Source: Pelargonium cotyledonis
Taxonomy: Eukaryota; Streptophyta; Magnoliopsida; Geraniales; Geraniaceae
Assembly: GCA_036897625.1 (NCBI GenBank)
Contig: JAYMTA010000329.1
Coordinates: 1-31,285 of the forward strand
Length of the DNA: 31,285 nucleotides
Reading direction: 5' to 3'
Part shown: piece after piece, positions 11,883-23,904 of the stretch
Position numbering within the stretch: position 1 is the first letter of the stretch
Layout of the letters: each line of letters starts with the position of its first letter
The notes under the pieces: model-generated
Told to the model about the DNA's origin: nothing
Seen by the model: only the letters and a program-made list of their open reading frames with translations
The model's database searches: none
Made by a program: the position numbers and the translations under genes

Positions 11883-12041
11883 TTAGAGCAACCCAAGAAG
11901 TGGTGGATGCATGGCGAGGTTTGGGAGAGAGAGTCCGATTCCGGCGACGGACGAGAGAGCACCGACGAGGAAAATGTGAAGAGCGAGAACAGCAGCAACG
12001 TAATTGGGCGCTCCGATTGGCGGGTTTTTTCGACGTGACAT
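11883..12041 (-). other. Upstream ORF candidate in the kinase leader (52 codons)
   Basis: An ATG at 12041 opens a 52-codon frame ending 28 bases before the kinase start codon. The product begins MSRRKNPPIGAPNY and then has a hydrophobic stretch that could span a membrane. A nested ATG at 11913 gives a 9-codon version. Whether the first ATG is transcribed depends on the start site; a TATA-like ATTATATG overlaps it, so only the inner ATG is likely to be in all transcripts. Conservation is unknown. Confidence 0.3.
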
Positions 12042-12156
12042 ATAATAATCCTTTCTTGTAAAATAACCGACTAAAAGCACAGTGAAAATAACATATGACA
12101 ACCCTCAGACAAATTTTGTTGAGATACTTTTGAACTCATTTTTGTGATTTTGTGCT

Positions 12157-12772
12157 GCCTTAAAATATGCATAGTCCATTCCGTCAATTAAGTTTAAAGA
12201 AAATTAACCCTTTCTTATGATGGTGTATTGTATATGATTTCCCAAAAATTTAAAATGGCGATTTTAACTTTTTTTTCCAATGTTTAAGAACAAATATATG
12301 AATGTGAGCCGGAAACTTCAAATAATTTCGCCGAAATATAAATTCGTAGGAAAATACAATCAAAACAAATGTCATACAATTGAAACAAATCACAAATTAT
12401 GACCCGTCACCTATAAGCAAATATGACCAAAAAAATACTTCTCTCTATCAAGCTAAACTGTGACTTCCTAGCAAAAATATTCAAACCCCATATGAGATTG
12501 ACCAAACTGTGTAGCTCAGCATGTTAGGTCAACAGTTAACGGTGAAATTGACAGAAATGGATGATGGATATTAAATTGGATGTGAAATTGAAATATGTGT
12601 ACTAAATTTGACAAAATAAAAGTTTGGGTACTAAATTGAATATTCGGCAAAAATATGAGCACCAAAAAAACTTTTATGTTTTTTTTTATAAGTGAAAATT
12701 GGAGGATATTTAATTATTTTAACCATTTAACTGAAGGAGTTATGACGGAATGGGCTGCATATTTTAGGGTAA
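12157..12772. mobile_element. Inverted-repeat element, probable non-autonomous DNA transposon
   Basis: The left arm TTAAAATATGCATAGTCCAT-tccgtca (from about 12160) is matched in inverted orientation on the right by tgacgga-ATGGGCTGCATATTTTAGGG (to about 12769), with a 2-base gap. Weaker pairing continues inward. The interior has the phrase gtactaaattgaa in several variants, which is common in plant repeats. No clear target duplication was seen, so the class is undetermined. Confidence 0.45.
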
Positions 12773-13051
12773 CCCAAAGTGTGTAAAATTAAGAAATTGT
12801 GTAAAATTTCAACCTCACGTAATTGTTTGTGTATTCATTAATTGTTAACATTGTTAGGGATGAATATTGGGACGAGTTGAGTATATTTTAAATATAACGG
12901 CACATCACTTAACAAAAAAATGACAAGTAATAATATCGAGGACCTTTGTGAATCATATTTGTCGGTTTATGAGCTATTTTATGTTTAAAAAAATTGAGGG
13001 ACCAAATTGGATACATGCAAAAGTTTAGTAGCTAAATTGAAAATTTTACTT

Positions 13052-13063
13052 TTTATACATATA
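13052..13063 (+). promoter_or_regulatory. TATA-like box of the thioredoxin/DUF179 gene
   Basis: TTTATACATATA about 90 bp upstream of the chosen ATG, with a purine-rich leader (gagcgagagaactcaagaac) downstream. Confidence 0.4.
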
Positions 13064-13153
13064 GCTAACGGCAACCGGTGTAAGGCAATGAGCGAGAGAA
13101 CTCAAGAACTGAGCACTGAGAACTGAGAGGGATTGCTTGGAGCTGAGAGTCCG

Positions 13154-16100
13154 ATGAAGGGAACACTGTTGCTACTGCTAGCGTCGTTGATTCTTCTTCT
13201 CGGCGCTCCACCGGCCGTTGCTTCTGAATCCGACGGTTATGGAGAATGGCAGATCCTCACCAAACAAAACTTCTCTTCTCAGATCCGACACCATCCCCAC
13301 ATACTTCTCATCGTCACCGTTCCATGTACGTTTCTCTATCCGATTCCGATAAACCTTCCTGATTCAATTTTGATTTCGTTATTCGTTTTCTTAATTTTTG
13401 AATAATTTTACGTTTTTTTTTTTGCTTGTTTAAAGGTAAAGTTCCTTCAGCTTGAAATTATGTTCAAGAGATCTAATTAACAATGCAGTTGTTTATCGGT
13501 AAAATTAATGAACTGTTAGCCTGTATTTGCGTTTGCTATGATCATAGTTATAGAACAGTGTAGTTGAGTGCTTGAAGCTCAATAGCATTGTTGGGGAATT
13601 TGCATAGTGAAGTGAAGAAGACAATGTATTGACTACTTGGATAGTTTTATCTTAATAAATAGATATGCTTATGTTAACATTTTTTCACCTAATCAGTAGG
13701 TGGAGTTAGAAGTGGGATCAGTTTGATTATTAGACAAGAAGTCGATGTACTTCTACCAACCATACTCCCGGCTAATGACATTATTGAATGTTGATCTATT
13801 TTAGTTTGATTGTCCAATTTTGAATGCACTGTTTAATTTCCATTCATGAATATAGATTTATTTCTCACATTTTGCCTTAAATATGACTTCTAGGGTCTGG
13901 TGAATCCCGATCTCTTATGAGGGAAGTAAGCCATCTGATGATGGATAGGCAAGAGGAGTTTGAAAACCTGAAGCTTATGATTTTGTATAGGAATACGGAG
14001 AGAATGCTGGCTGATGTGGTCAATGCAACAGAGGAAATAACAATTTTATACTACCACCATTCTGTATCTTACAAGTACCGAGGAAGGCTTCGCGCAAGAA
14101 ATATATTATCTTCAATTAATCATTGTATGTCTCTTTTGCCTGAAGAACTTCCCTTCAAATCATTGGAAACTTCAGAAGACTTGGATGCATTCCTTGAATC
14201 AACTGACAAGGCTTTACTTCTCCTGGAATTTTGTGGCTGGACCTCTAAATTGATGGCTAGGGGAAAGAAGAATGGAACTGAAATTGGTATTGGTCTGTCA
14301 GGTGAATCAAACATGGGTAGGTAGCTTTCAGTCTTCAGATATTTTTGTCTTCTTTTCCATTTTCTAATGATGCATCATTAGATCTAGTATTGGCTCAAGT
14401 TTCTTAGGCTTAGTTATATTGAAGCCTAGATTGGTGAAGTATATATGTCCGTACATATTAGAAAGTGTTAATGGAAAACAACTGAGGTCTTATTGTTAGT
14501 CTGTCTTCTGAAAAATTATTATGTGTGTTTTCCCCTTAACCTGCTTACATATATCAGTGTATCGCAACATCTTATTCTGATCATTCTTATTTACATCTGT
14601 GTTAACACACCATGATTTTTAGGTGATACGTTTGTCTGTAACGACAAACATTTGCATATAAGTAGACTGTCTTTATTCGTTTCAATGTTTAATTTGTTCC
14701 TCAATGATACAAAGAATGACCTGTTTATGGGGGCCCTTTTCGGAACAGGCTTTAGTGGAGAGACAACTCGATCACCAGCACTCAGAGCAAGGAATAACCA
14801 GAAGGTGGCTGGTAGTTTCTAATACACATCATTATGAGACCAAATTTGAATATTGCAATTGAAAGAAAAGAGAAGAATCAATGTTTTGATAATAATTTGT
14901 TTGATTTCTCATTTTGTATTCAGAGCAGAACATTGAAGATTCAAATATCAAGTGTGGCACCGAAAATGGGTTTAGTGGAATTCCTTGGATTGGAGAATTT
15001 AGTTCAATAAATGAGAGTGCTCCTTTCCAGAGAAGTGACGGTATGAGCTCTGATGTTGGATGTACCTTTGAGGAATTTCAGCTGTTTGAGTCTTTCTTCT
15101 CAAAGTTGATGACTCTTGCAAGAGAGTTTTTCCTACCTCCAGAAAAGCAAAGATTTGGTCTGGTTTCCGAAAGATCACTGCTTTCACATCTTGGTATTGG
15201 AGATTCCGAGTCATGGTCGACAATGATTCACTTTGCTGGATGCACCACTTGTTCAAAAATTCTAAAGGATGGGGATGAACTTAAGAATGTTATACAAAAG
15301 GACAATCCAGTTGTCAGAGAGGTATGTTTATCTAACATGCTAATTTTTGGGTGCTATAGTACGTCCATGCCAAATCCAAAACAGCTCTTCATTTCCAGAT
15401 TGCATTTGGTGAAATAGCTACATAATATGTGTCATCCCAATGTTCTAAAATCGCCAACCTCACCTGTTCAATTTTCCTGTAGCTTCCGCCTAAACATACT
15501 TGTACATGCGTTGAGGTTGATATTAGCAACTAGGATGCTCCACTAGATATTATATGGACTATTACATATAGATTAGAGATTAGCCTTTGAGATATAAAGG
15601 CAGTAAGCAGAGTTGGAAACAGATTCCTGAGATTCTTATGTGATATTTCTTGTGTATGTTTGTAGTATGAAACTGTTGCCACGACTTGTGTATAAATCAT
15701 GAACCTTTTTTGTGACATTCGTTTCTTATATTTATTTACATACCAAAATCAGTAATTTACATCCATGGTAGGGGTTTTGGACAGCCTCTCTGTTTTCCCT
15801 TTCTACAACTTTTCCTATATATTAGCATTTTTTTTTAGTGATTTTCAATAATTACTTTCTTCATATATGAAATAACATTTCATGTTTCATATCTTGCAGT
15901 TGGAAGGTGAAGGGAACGATCTTGAATCTACTTTGCCTGCAAATAAACTGTCAATACTTCTATTTGTGGATAGATCATTTGACTTATCTGAAACTAGAAG
16001 AAATAGTAAGGAAGCTCTCGATATTTTTAGAGAATTAGCAATGCACTATCAAAAAAATGGACAAAACAGTGACAAGCCTGATAATTCGTCTGGTCAATCC

Positions 16101-19100
16101 TATCAAGCTTTGAGAAGTATTTCTGGACATCCTAGATTAAAGCCATCACCTATGGCTCAGAAGACAAAATTAAAGGACAAAACTTCTGTTGTTATTATAA
16201 AGGAGGGTAAACAAATTACATTAGATAACATTGCTTCAGATTTACAAGGCAATTCCTTGCAGGAGATCTTGGCACACCTACTTAAGCAAAAAAAAGAAAA
16301 AAAGTTGAGCTCGCTTGCGAAAGATGTTGGTTTTCAGCTATTATCTGATGACGTTGACATTAAAATAGAAAATTTATTAGTATCACAGACAGAAGATCAG
16401 CCTACTCAAATGTCATTAGAACTATCTACGGGAGGGAAGGGAGATCTTGCTACAAGTAGCACTGATTCAGACAATGATCCATTATCGTATGCGGCAAGTG
16501 AAATTAGTGAGGGGGAGGAAGAAATATCTCATCCCATTGGTGTTGAATCTTCTGGTCAGTATGATGGAGAGAAGACTGTTGGGGTTGATGGAAATACTGA
16601 ATTTATATCTATAGAACCTGACCATTTTGTGTCAGACCATGACCAAGTTATAGCAAATGATGGGACTGCAGAAGAAAAAGGCTCCTTACCAGTAGACAAG
16701 CTGGAAGGAGAACAACTTCATCCTCATGATATCACTGGCTCCTTTTTGTTTTCTGATGGTAACTATCAGTTACTTAGAGCTCTGACTGGTGGATCCAAGA
16801 TTCCATCCTTGGTAATAGTTGATCCCACTTTGCAGCAACATTTTGTCTTCCCTGAAGAATCAATTTTTAGCTATTCTTTTTTGGCTGGCTTTCTTGATGA
16901 GTTTCTCAATGGAAGTCTTCTTCCATATCAACGCTCAGAGTATCTTATTCAAAATCCTAGGGAGGCTACTCGTCCGCCATTCGTTAATATGGATTTTCGT
17001 GAGGTGCATTCTATCCCTCGAGTTACAAGTCATAGTTTTCGCGAGCTGGTACTCGGTCTAAATCAATCAGATACTGAAAATGTCTCACATGCTTGGAATG
17101 AGGATGTTTTGGTACTTTTTACCAACAGTTGGTGTGGGTTTTGTCAGATGATGGAATTGGTTGTTCGCGAAGTATATCGGGCCATTAAGGGTTACATAAA
17201 CATGTCGGAGTGTGGATCTGGAAGTGGGGACTCTGTGTTAAGCTGTGGTAAGTACTTCTATTTATTTATTAGTACTTTTGCTAATTGTAACATGAAGTTG
17301 AGGCTCAGGTTAGACTAGATTCTTTGCGAACAGGTTATATAAGATTATGGAACTTTCAGATAATGGTAAGAAGAATAGGGTAGTAATCATGGTGTCTATT
17401 CACATAATGGGCATGCTCCCAAATTCTAATTGTTCAGTTTGTATATTAGGTTTGTGGCATTTATTATCTAGGGGTGTAAGAATTAAGAGATAACCTAAAC
17501 CTTTATGTTTTATTTGTAACAGAAAAAATTAAGGATGTAAAGTTGAAGCTCCCACATATCTACTTAATGGATTGCACATTGAATGACTGTGGCTTAATAC
17601 TGAGGTCAATGGGGCAGGTGGGTCTTCTGGAATCCACAATTGATTTCTCCGTCCACATAGTTCTTGATTTGTATATTTGATTTTACAGATTTTATATTCT
17701 TCTTGGTAAATAACACGCATATAGTTTTCTTTTCTTTTTGTTTATATCTTAGAGATGTATGAAATGTATATTTTTATGGGCTCTATAGCTGCCTGCTAAT
17801 TAATCATAGTTGTGCAATAACTTGTACCCGCATAAAAAAATTCTCACAGCATTTCTATATTGCGGTTTTATAACATTATTACTTTCTTTCTATGTATTTG
17901 TGATACAGAGGGATGTTTATCCCACCCTTATGATGTTTCCAGCAGAAAGGAAGAATGCCGTCTCCTATGAAGGAGATATAGCAGTGGCTGATGTGATCAA
18001 GTTTATGGCTGACCACGGAAGTTGTTCTCATCATCTCATCAGCGAGAAGGGTAATCTTCCACCTTGTTCTTGACTCATATATGCAGAGTAGATTTTGGTT
18101 AATTTCAAATCTATTTGTAAATTACTTCAATTTGCTTGTTTAATATTTTTAATAAATATACTTATTCAGTTTTAAGGTGTGTAATTTTAGCTATAATTGG
18201 GGGTGAATACTGAGTAGTGATCTATTATGCTAGAAGATAAGGAAATAACCAAAAGTGATCGGGTATGTAGGATCTATAATTCAAAGGGATTGAAAGATTG
18301 AAGAGGATGATGGAAATATGATTAGCACTGGATGATTGGAGTAGATGACTTTGGGGGTTCTTTGAGACAAAAAAAGTTAGTTTTATAGGTTAGCTATATG
18401 ACCAGATATGGTAATATGACTCTGAATGTTGGGCTGCTATTAGGTTGCAAAGCCATAAGATGGGAGTGGCGGAGATGAGAATGCTTCGGTGGATTTATGG
18501 TAATTGGTAATTATAAATTTATAAGATTAGGAATGAGACTATCTGAGCTAGAGTTGAGCTAGATTAGAAATTTATTAATGACCACACTTTCACTTAAATC
18601 CGAGCTCAATTGCTTTATAAATGCACACATCACGTGGACGAAAAACATGGGTTAATGTGGAGTTTGAATTCCATAGAAAATGTACCGTCAATACCTGTGT
18701 ACCGTCATTACTTTTTTATTTGATCTCATAAAACTTCGATCTTATATTTATGTTTGCTACACTCGCTAGTTACTAGTGATAAACTGTTGTGGTCTCTTCT
18801 TTTATATTGACCCTCTTTGTCTGGATTTTGTAGGAATTTTAAGGGTTTTAGCTAAAAAAGGAGGCAGAGATGAAAATGTGTTCAAGGATGCAACACCAAC
18901 TGGAATTTATGGGGACGCTTCTGTTGTGAAGGACAAATTCCATGAAGTTCTATTAGAGAACAGGACACCTAAAAGAGTTGCACCAGAAGTCCTGCAGGAA
19001 ACGGTGCCCTCTGTGGTGGCAGGATCCGTCCTTATAGCAACAGAGAAACTTGTAAGGCCGTTCGATAAAGCAACTATTCTTATTGTCAAGGCTGATCAGA

Positions 19101-19489
19101 GCAGTGGATTTCTAGGTCTGATTATCAACAAGCATATCAGCTGGGACTCCCTGCAGGAACTGGAAGAAGGGCTACAACTCCTAAAAGAGGCTACTTTGTC
19201 CTTCGGAGGCCCACTTATACAGCGTGGATTGCCTCTCGTTGCTTTAACTCGTAGAATTTTAAAAGATCAGTACCCGGAAATCTTACCAGGTATGTACTTT
19301 CTTGATCAAGTAGCCACTATCAACGAAATTGAGGAACTCAAGTCAGGAAACCGATCTGTCGGTGACTATTGGTTTTTCTTGGGGTACTCAAGTTGGGGAT
19401 GGGATCAACTATTCGATGAAATTGCCCAAGGCGCTTGGAACCTGGGTAAAGTCAGTACATCATATGTGGAGTGGCCGGAAGTTGGCTGA
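13154..19489 (+). CDS. Thioredoxin-fold protein with C-terminal AlgH/UPF0301 (DUF179) domain
   Basis: Eight exons: 13154-13325, 13894-14316, 14749-14811, 14924-15321, 15900-17247, 17523-17617, 17909-18050, 18834-19489, giving 1098 residues with all borders canonical and phases consistent. The N-terminus MKGTLLLLLASLILLLG ending in PPAVAS is a clear signal peptide, so entry into the secretory pathway is expected. A thioredoxin-like fold follows (residues about 30-135, with no CxxC). A long acidic low-complexity stretch occupies the middle of exon 5. A second thioredoxin-like domain carries WCGFC at 763-767 (LFTNSWCGFCQMMELV). The C-terminus, about 945-1090, is UPF0301/AlgH-like (GSVLIATEKL, GFLGLIINKHISWDSL, LSFGGPL). 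This matches Arabidopsis AT3G19780 from memory. Biochemical role is unknown; a CxxC suggests redox chemistry. AATAAA at 19561 may serve polyadenylation. The start is the first ATG in frame with the signal peptide. Confidence 0.92.
13326..13893. other. First intron of the thioredoxin/DUF179 gene
   Basis: 568-bp, T-rich intron with gtacgt donor and ttctag acceptor. It splits the Trp codon of VTVPW. No other feature recognised. Confidence 0.7.
15322..15899. other. Fourth intron of the thioredoxin/DUF179 gene
   Basis: 578-bp intron, gtatgt donor and cttgcag acceptor. No repeat or gene recognised. Confidence 0.7.
18372..18562 (+). mobile_element. RTE-type LINE fragment (3' part of ORF) inside an intron
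   Basis: From 18421 one frame reads SECWAAIRLQ then SHKMGVAEMRMLRWIYG, the signature near the C-terminus of RTE-clade reverse transcriptases (family form ECWA...HKMSVAEMRMLRWM.G). Upstream (ttttatagg...ctatatgaccag) and downstream (ataagattaggaatgaga) sequence matches the surrounding motif positions (FYR..IRP, KIRNE) but with stops and indels. Only about 190 bp is recognisable. It is in the same orientation as the host gene, within the intron 18051-18833. Confidence 0.7.
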
Positions 19490-20502
19490 TAAGTTTCGGC
19501 TCTGTGTAACATTTCTCATTCGTGTTCGAGTTTTGCCGTTCGATAAACTGAAAGCTAAAGAATAAACAAGCACGGAAGATACAGACTAGAGAGGAGAGGT
19601 TAGCATACAAAACCATTGAATATGTTCAACCAAATTGTAAATACTACAACATTTTGTATGGTTTTATCATTTTTCATTGTAATTTGAATATTCATTGAGA
19701 TTCTTCTTGAAGTTCTGGCTTATATTGTTTTTCCTAAAGCAAGTAATTTAAGTTTTTTTGGGACCATAAGGGAATTGGAGAAGAAGTTGTGTTCAATGAG
19801 ATGAAACTGTGTGGTGACAAGACTCATGAGAAAAGTCAAAGGATATTTTGATCAGTCAATAAAGTTTTGGTACCTAAAAGTCACACAACATAATTGAGAA
19901 TAATAATATAATTATTCAAAGAATGTATACACACTGATCATGTGTAATTTCTCTAACATGTTACACAAAAATTAATAAAAAAATATAACACTTATCAAGA
20001 CATATTGGATCAAATGGTTTATGCGTTTTGAATTTTATTGAAATCTCAATTTCGTCTTGCATTCTATTGAAAGTTGAAAAACACAGACTTTTATAGACCT
20101 AAACTTTGTTCGGAACCAAAAGAAATATTTTTCTCTTAAATTTAGTCTTAATAAAACCAACATTTTTTGTGAATTTACATTATTAAATAATGTGAAGATT
20201 ATAATCCAATAGGATAAATAGGGCTATTTTGTAACTCAGAACAAAATAAATTATTTAAGGGTAAAATATATATTAGTTGATATAAAGTTATATCAGTTGT
20301 AACTTAATAAAATTAACGAGGTGATACACTTTATTTAAAATCATTTATAACCAACCAAGAGAATTTGTAGTAGCAGAACTACCCGTTCAAATCCATAATT
20401 TTAAATGAAATATCTTCGTGTAACTTTATATCCTATAGTTATTTAAAGACATCGTTACATGGGATATTGTGGACGGAGCAGTTGTTTGTTTCGGTTTGGC
20501 CA
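19490..20502. other. Intergenic region, thioredoxin gene 3' end to PAT11 leader
   Basis: It begins with the 3' UTR of the upstream gene (AATAAA at 19561-19566). The rest is AT-rich without recognisable genes or repeats. A TATA-like tttatatcctatag near 20424-20440 could serve the downstream gene. Confidence 0.5.
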
Positions 20503-20608
20503 ATGGAGAAGGAGAAGAAGAAGCCAGAGAGCGATGACTGGTCTCTCTTGCAATATTAACGTTGTTCCATTCGATTCCATGAAAGACCTGTTCCTTCCTC
20601 GTCAATGA
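20503..20608 (+). other. Two overlapping upstream ORFs in the PAT11 leader
   Basis: ATG at 20503 opens an 18-codon frame (MEKEKKKPESDDW...) that stops at 20557-20559. ATG at 20534 opens a 24-codon frame in another register that stops at 20606-20608. A good donor (CCCAG|gtgagg) follows at 20647/20648, so this looks like a 5' UTR exon spliced to the exon that carries the main start. Transcription here is inferred, not seen. Confidence 0.45.
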
Positions 20609-21139
20609 AATTTTGATTCATTCTGTTTCTGTCTCGTTTACTCCCAGGTGAGGTGTTGTGCGTCTCGTTTCTTTTCCGGTTTTTTTATTATTTTTCTTTT
20701 GGATTCTTTTGCATGCCTTTTGTTTCGATCATGCCTCTTGTTAATTTATATTAATTTAATATCTCTATTATATTTCATGTCTAATTGTAATTTCGTTTCA
20801 CAAACAAAATGCTTGTGTATTTCGATTCAATCGATGCAAATTTGATTAGCAGACAATTTACTCTAAAACAGTTTGAATTCCTAGTACATGTGAGCTACAA
20901 TGACTTCAATGTTACTAGAATTTGTGTGTTTTATGTTGTTTTTTTATATCTGTTTTCAGATAGGAAGTAGGTCAGTTTGGATTTGTGAAACATGTGGTAA
21001 CTATAGTACTAGTTTGAGCACAGGTGCTCGTGTTATCGCTTCATCGTTGGGCTGTTTATTTGTTGATTCGGCTTCTTATGTAATGTTTAATACCATGTAG
21101 GAACATTTTGTAGCATTAGTGGTTGTGAAGAAGCAAGAG

Positions 21140-23904
21140 ATGTCGTGCTGGGGTTGCGGATTGCGCCTTGTTCTTCCACCTTCTGCACCTGTTTTCAAGT
21201 GCAGTTGGTGTGGAGCTATAACCAATCAAAATGCACGAAAAACTGATAACAAATGGTTTTTCTGGAGACGATTACGTGACCGGTGCTTTGTCTCTGCCTT
21301 GCTTGTATTTATGCTGTTTTTGATGTGTAAGTCAAGGCAGCTGATCATACCTCTTTTATTATCTCTCCCTCACGCACTGTCACAGACACTCAACAACGCT
21401 CTATTCTTAGGTTGTTTATGCATGTCCTTAAGTTTGCTTTTAACCTTGAAATTTGTCATTATAATTTTTTCGCCATTATAAAAATGAAATACATATATTC
21501 AGGATGATTCTATATAAGAGTATCTTTTGTATATGTGTTCCTGTGTGTATATGAATAGTTTTTGCATATCCTATTAACTGTGTGACAAGGCAAGCAGGAG
21601 TTTTCTGCACATACGATGTTCTATAGCTTCCCTTCCTAACCTCTTCGTCTTGTATAAGAAATGGATTTAGAAATTGCAGTCATTACTTCCACTCCTAATC
21701 TCTTAATATAAAGATTACTTTTTTACAATATCAGACCAACTTGTTTGACTAGAAATAGTAAACCTTGTGGTGTAGATGGAATGATATTAGGGTCATGGAT
21801 TTCCTACATTTCTTCATACTCGAAGGGTGGTTCTCAAAGATATGAATTTTCGTAAATCATATTTCTTGTATCCCTTCTTCTCGGCAATCTTATCTAATGA
21901 AATCAGGAGGAAGATAATGGTGATTGCCTTAAAACCCAAACAGCATTGTGTCATAGTATGTTTGTTTTATCTTCTATTTTAAAAGCAGTATTCAGAGGCT
22001 ACAGATGGGATCATTGATTATGGTACACCTTTCTCCTGAACATGTCTCTCTCTCTCACAGGATGGGATTAGTTTTCCTGATAAATCCTGAGAATTTTGCT
22101 TCCTAGTTGTATATATAACATATATACGCTTTTGTTTCTTAATAATGGATCTACACGTAGAGATGCAAGAAACATTACTTCTCATTGTTTTACCACAGTA
22201 GTTGCTCTAGATGTCTAGTTAGATGGAAAGAGTTTGGAAGTGGGCATTTCTTGAGTAGGATCGAGGGTCAGGTTTGCAGCTTGTTGCTGTGTATAGTCTC
22301 ATCCATATCTATGACCCTCGTAATTGATGAGTTCAAGAAATTGCTTGTCTTTTTCCCTTTTATTTCTTATCTTGATTTAAGAATTTTGTTTTCTTCATTT
22401 AATGACTCCGAAAGCCTATCTCTATCCCAGCTTGACAGGTATTTACAAAATGCAGGTGGAGGAATGTGGGCAGTGCACCCTATTATTTTCTCTATCAGCT
22501 ACTTCTATGGGATAGCCCACTCCACTGTAGCATTTATTTTGTCAGTAACTACTGTTATTACATTCAGCCTTGCTGCATTCCGTTGTGCTGGCAAACCACC
22601 AACCATATTGTGGGGTAGCTACCCAGTTGTGGGGAAAGGTGGCCTCGAGAACTATGCTTTCTGTAGGCATTGCTCAAGGCCGAAGTCTCCCAGGACCCAT
22701 CATTGCCGTTCATGTGGAATATGTGTACTAGACATGGACCATCATTGCCCATTTGTAAGTAACTTTTGTGTTTCCGTATTTAGAACTTTCCTTCTGCTAT
22801 TGTTATGTGTGCAAATCGACTCATTGCACTAAAGGCAATACGATCTCTTCAATTCACATGACTAGAGACCATGACCACAGCAAATTTGCTGATACGGTGA
22901 AGGACTAATATGCCCTTTGGATGGTGCAATCGTGAGATGTGTTATTGAGCTAAATAGTTTTAGGAAGTTATTTTCTATGGAACTCTATGGAGGGTTAAAG
23001 ATTGGGATTTATGAATTATTGTTGCCTTTCGTTTCTTGTATTTCCTTCAATTCCAAGCACTTTATTGCTTTTTCAGGTTGAGATAGTTTTGACATTGATT
23101 TGGCCTTCTCTGTAATAGTAAACTTGTTTTTCAATGGAGTTCTGTTACGCAAATAATTTTTTTTGCGATTTATGATTCAGTAAAGATGCTATTCGATATT
23201 CAAGACCCTTCCACTGTCTAGAAATCAGAATTACTTTAATTTTTTAAGCTTCGACCAGATATCTCTATTGGTTAGTCGTTTACAAATTTAGGAGCTGATA
23301 TAGTAAGGTAACGTTGTGGACTCGCCATGAGTGATAGAGATTGTCAAATGGTATATAGTGAGGGAGAGAAAACCGAGATCTTTGGTCTTATAATTTGATA
23401 GCTAACCACGTGATTTCAATCTTAATGCAGATAGGGAACTGTGTTGGGGCAGAAAATCACCAATACTTCATTGCTTTCCTCATTTCAGCTGTTGTGGGCA
23501 CAATATACGCTGCAGCTATGTGCTCGTATGCAGGGCTACAGATCTGGCCGCCAATAAAAAGAAGACCTATCCACTTGCAAGGCGGCTTTAGCACTGAGAT
23601 GGCTCTCAACATCATAAAGGACATTCTCCTAGATTGGCTAGACTCCGCGGTTCTTCTGTCCGCAAGGGGGCTTGTTCTCATTCATCTGTTTGTTTCAAGT
23701 ATTTCCGTGGCAATAGGATTAACTGTCCTTCTATGGCAGCAACTGTCTTACATATACGAGGGCAAAACTTACCTTACTCATTTAAGTAACAGGGAAGATG
23801 AAAACGTCGGGGACAAAGATTGCAAAAATATCCTCCGTTTCTTGGGTTGCCCATATTTCATTTCCGGATTCTTGTCCAACTCTAGGAAGAGACACAAGAA
23901 GTGA
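21140..23904 (+). CDS. PAT11: DHHC-type protein S-acyltransferase, PAT11-like
   Basis: Integral membrane palmitoyltransferase that attaches fatty acyl groups to cysteines of target proteins. Three coding exons: 21140-21326, 22456-22754 and 23431-23904, giving 319 residues (Arabidopsis PAT11 is about 345). The N-terminus [20 protein letters not shown], with [11 protein letters not shown] after it, is a zinc-ribbon-like motif typical of this subgroup. Transmembrane segments are visible around 47-75, 80-105, 170-195 and near [10 protein letters not shown]. The cysteine-rich domain runs from [16 protein letters not shown] to the catalytic DHHC at 157-160, followed across an intron by [15 protein letters not shown]. 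The start is the ATG before CWGCG; the frame stays open upstream to a possible acceptor at 21100, so a few more N-terminal residues from another exon are possible. The C-terminus ends in basic SRKRHKK. Confidence 0.92.
21327..22455. other. First coding intron of PAT11, 1129 bp
   Basis: Donor gtaagt and acceptor atgcag, phase 1 (splits a Cys codon). An in-frame extension before the second exon is intron read-through, not coding. No repeat recognised. Confidence 0.7.
22755..23430. other. Second coding intron of PAT11, 676 bp
   Basis: Falls between the DHHCPF and IGNCVG codons, phase 0, with gtaagt and aatgcag borders. No other feature recognised. Confidence 0.75.

Larger units (their letters stand above)
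11856..13153. promoter_or_regulatory. Divergent intergenic region between kinase and thioredoxin-like genes
   Basis: The 1.3 kb spacer must contain both promoters. On the kinase side, a region less AT-rich than the rest of the spacer (about 11880-12035) probably corresponds to the leader, with an ACGT core (gacgtgac, 12032-12039) and a TATA-like stretch at about 12038-12047. On the other side, TTTATACATATA at 13052-13063 lies about 90 bp before the ATG. The middle is AT-rich and holds an inverted-repeat element (12157-12772). Regulatory assignments are inference. Confidence 0.45.

Noticed and set aside
11837..12061. Plus-strand open frame overlapping the kinase start and leader
   Set aside because: It is antisense to the kinase first exon, has no family resemblance, and is explained by the composition of the leader.
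13133..13153. Upstream start for the thioredoxin gene at a TTG codon
   Set aside because: Not an ATG; the ATG at 13154 gives a clean signal peptide.
22185..22455. Coding extension upstream of PAT11 exon 2
   Set aside because: It is intron read-through; the acceptor atgcag at 22455 and the family sequence fix the exon start at 22456.
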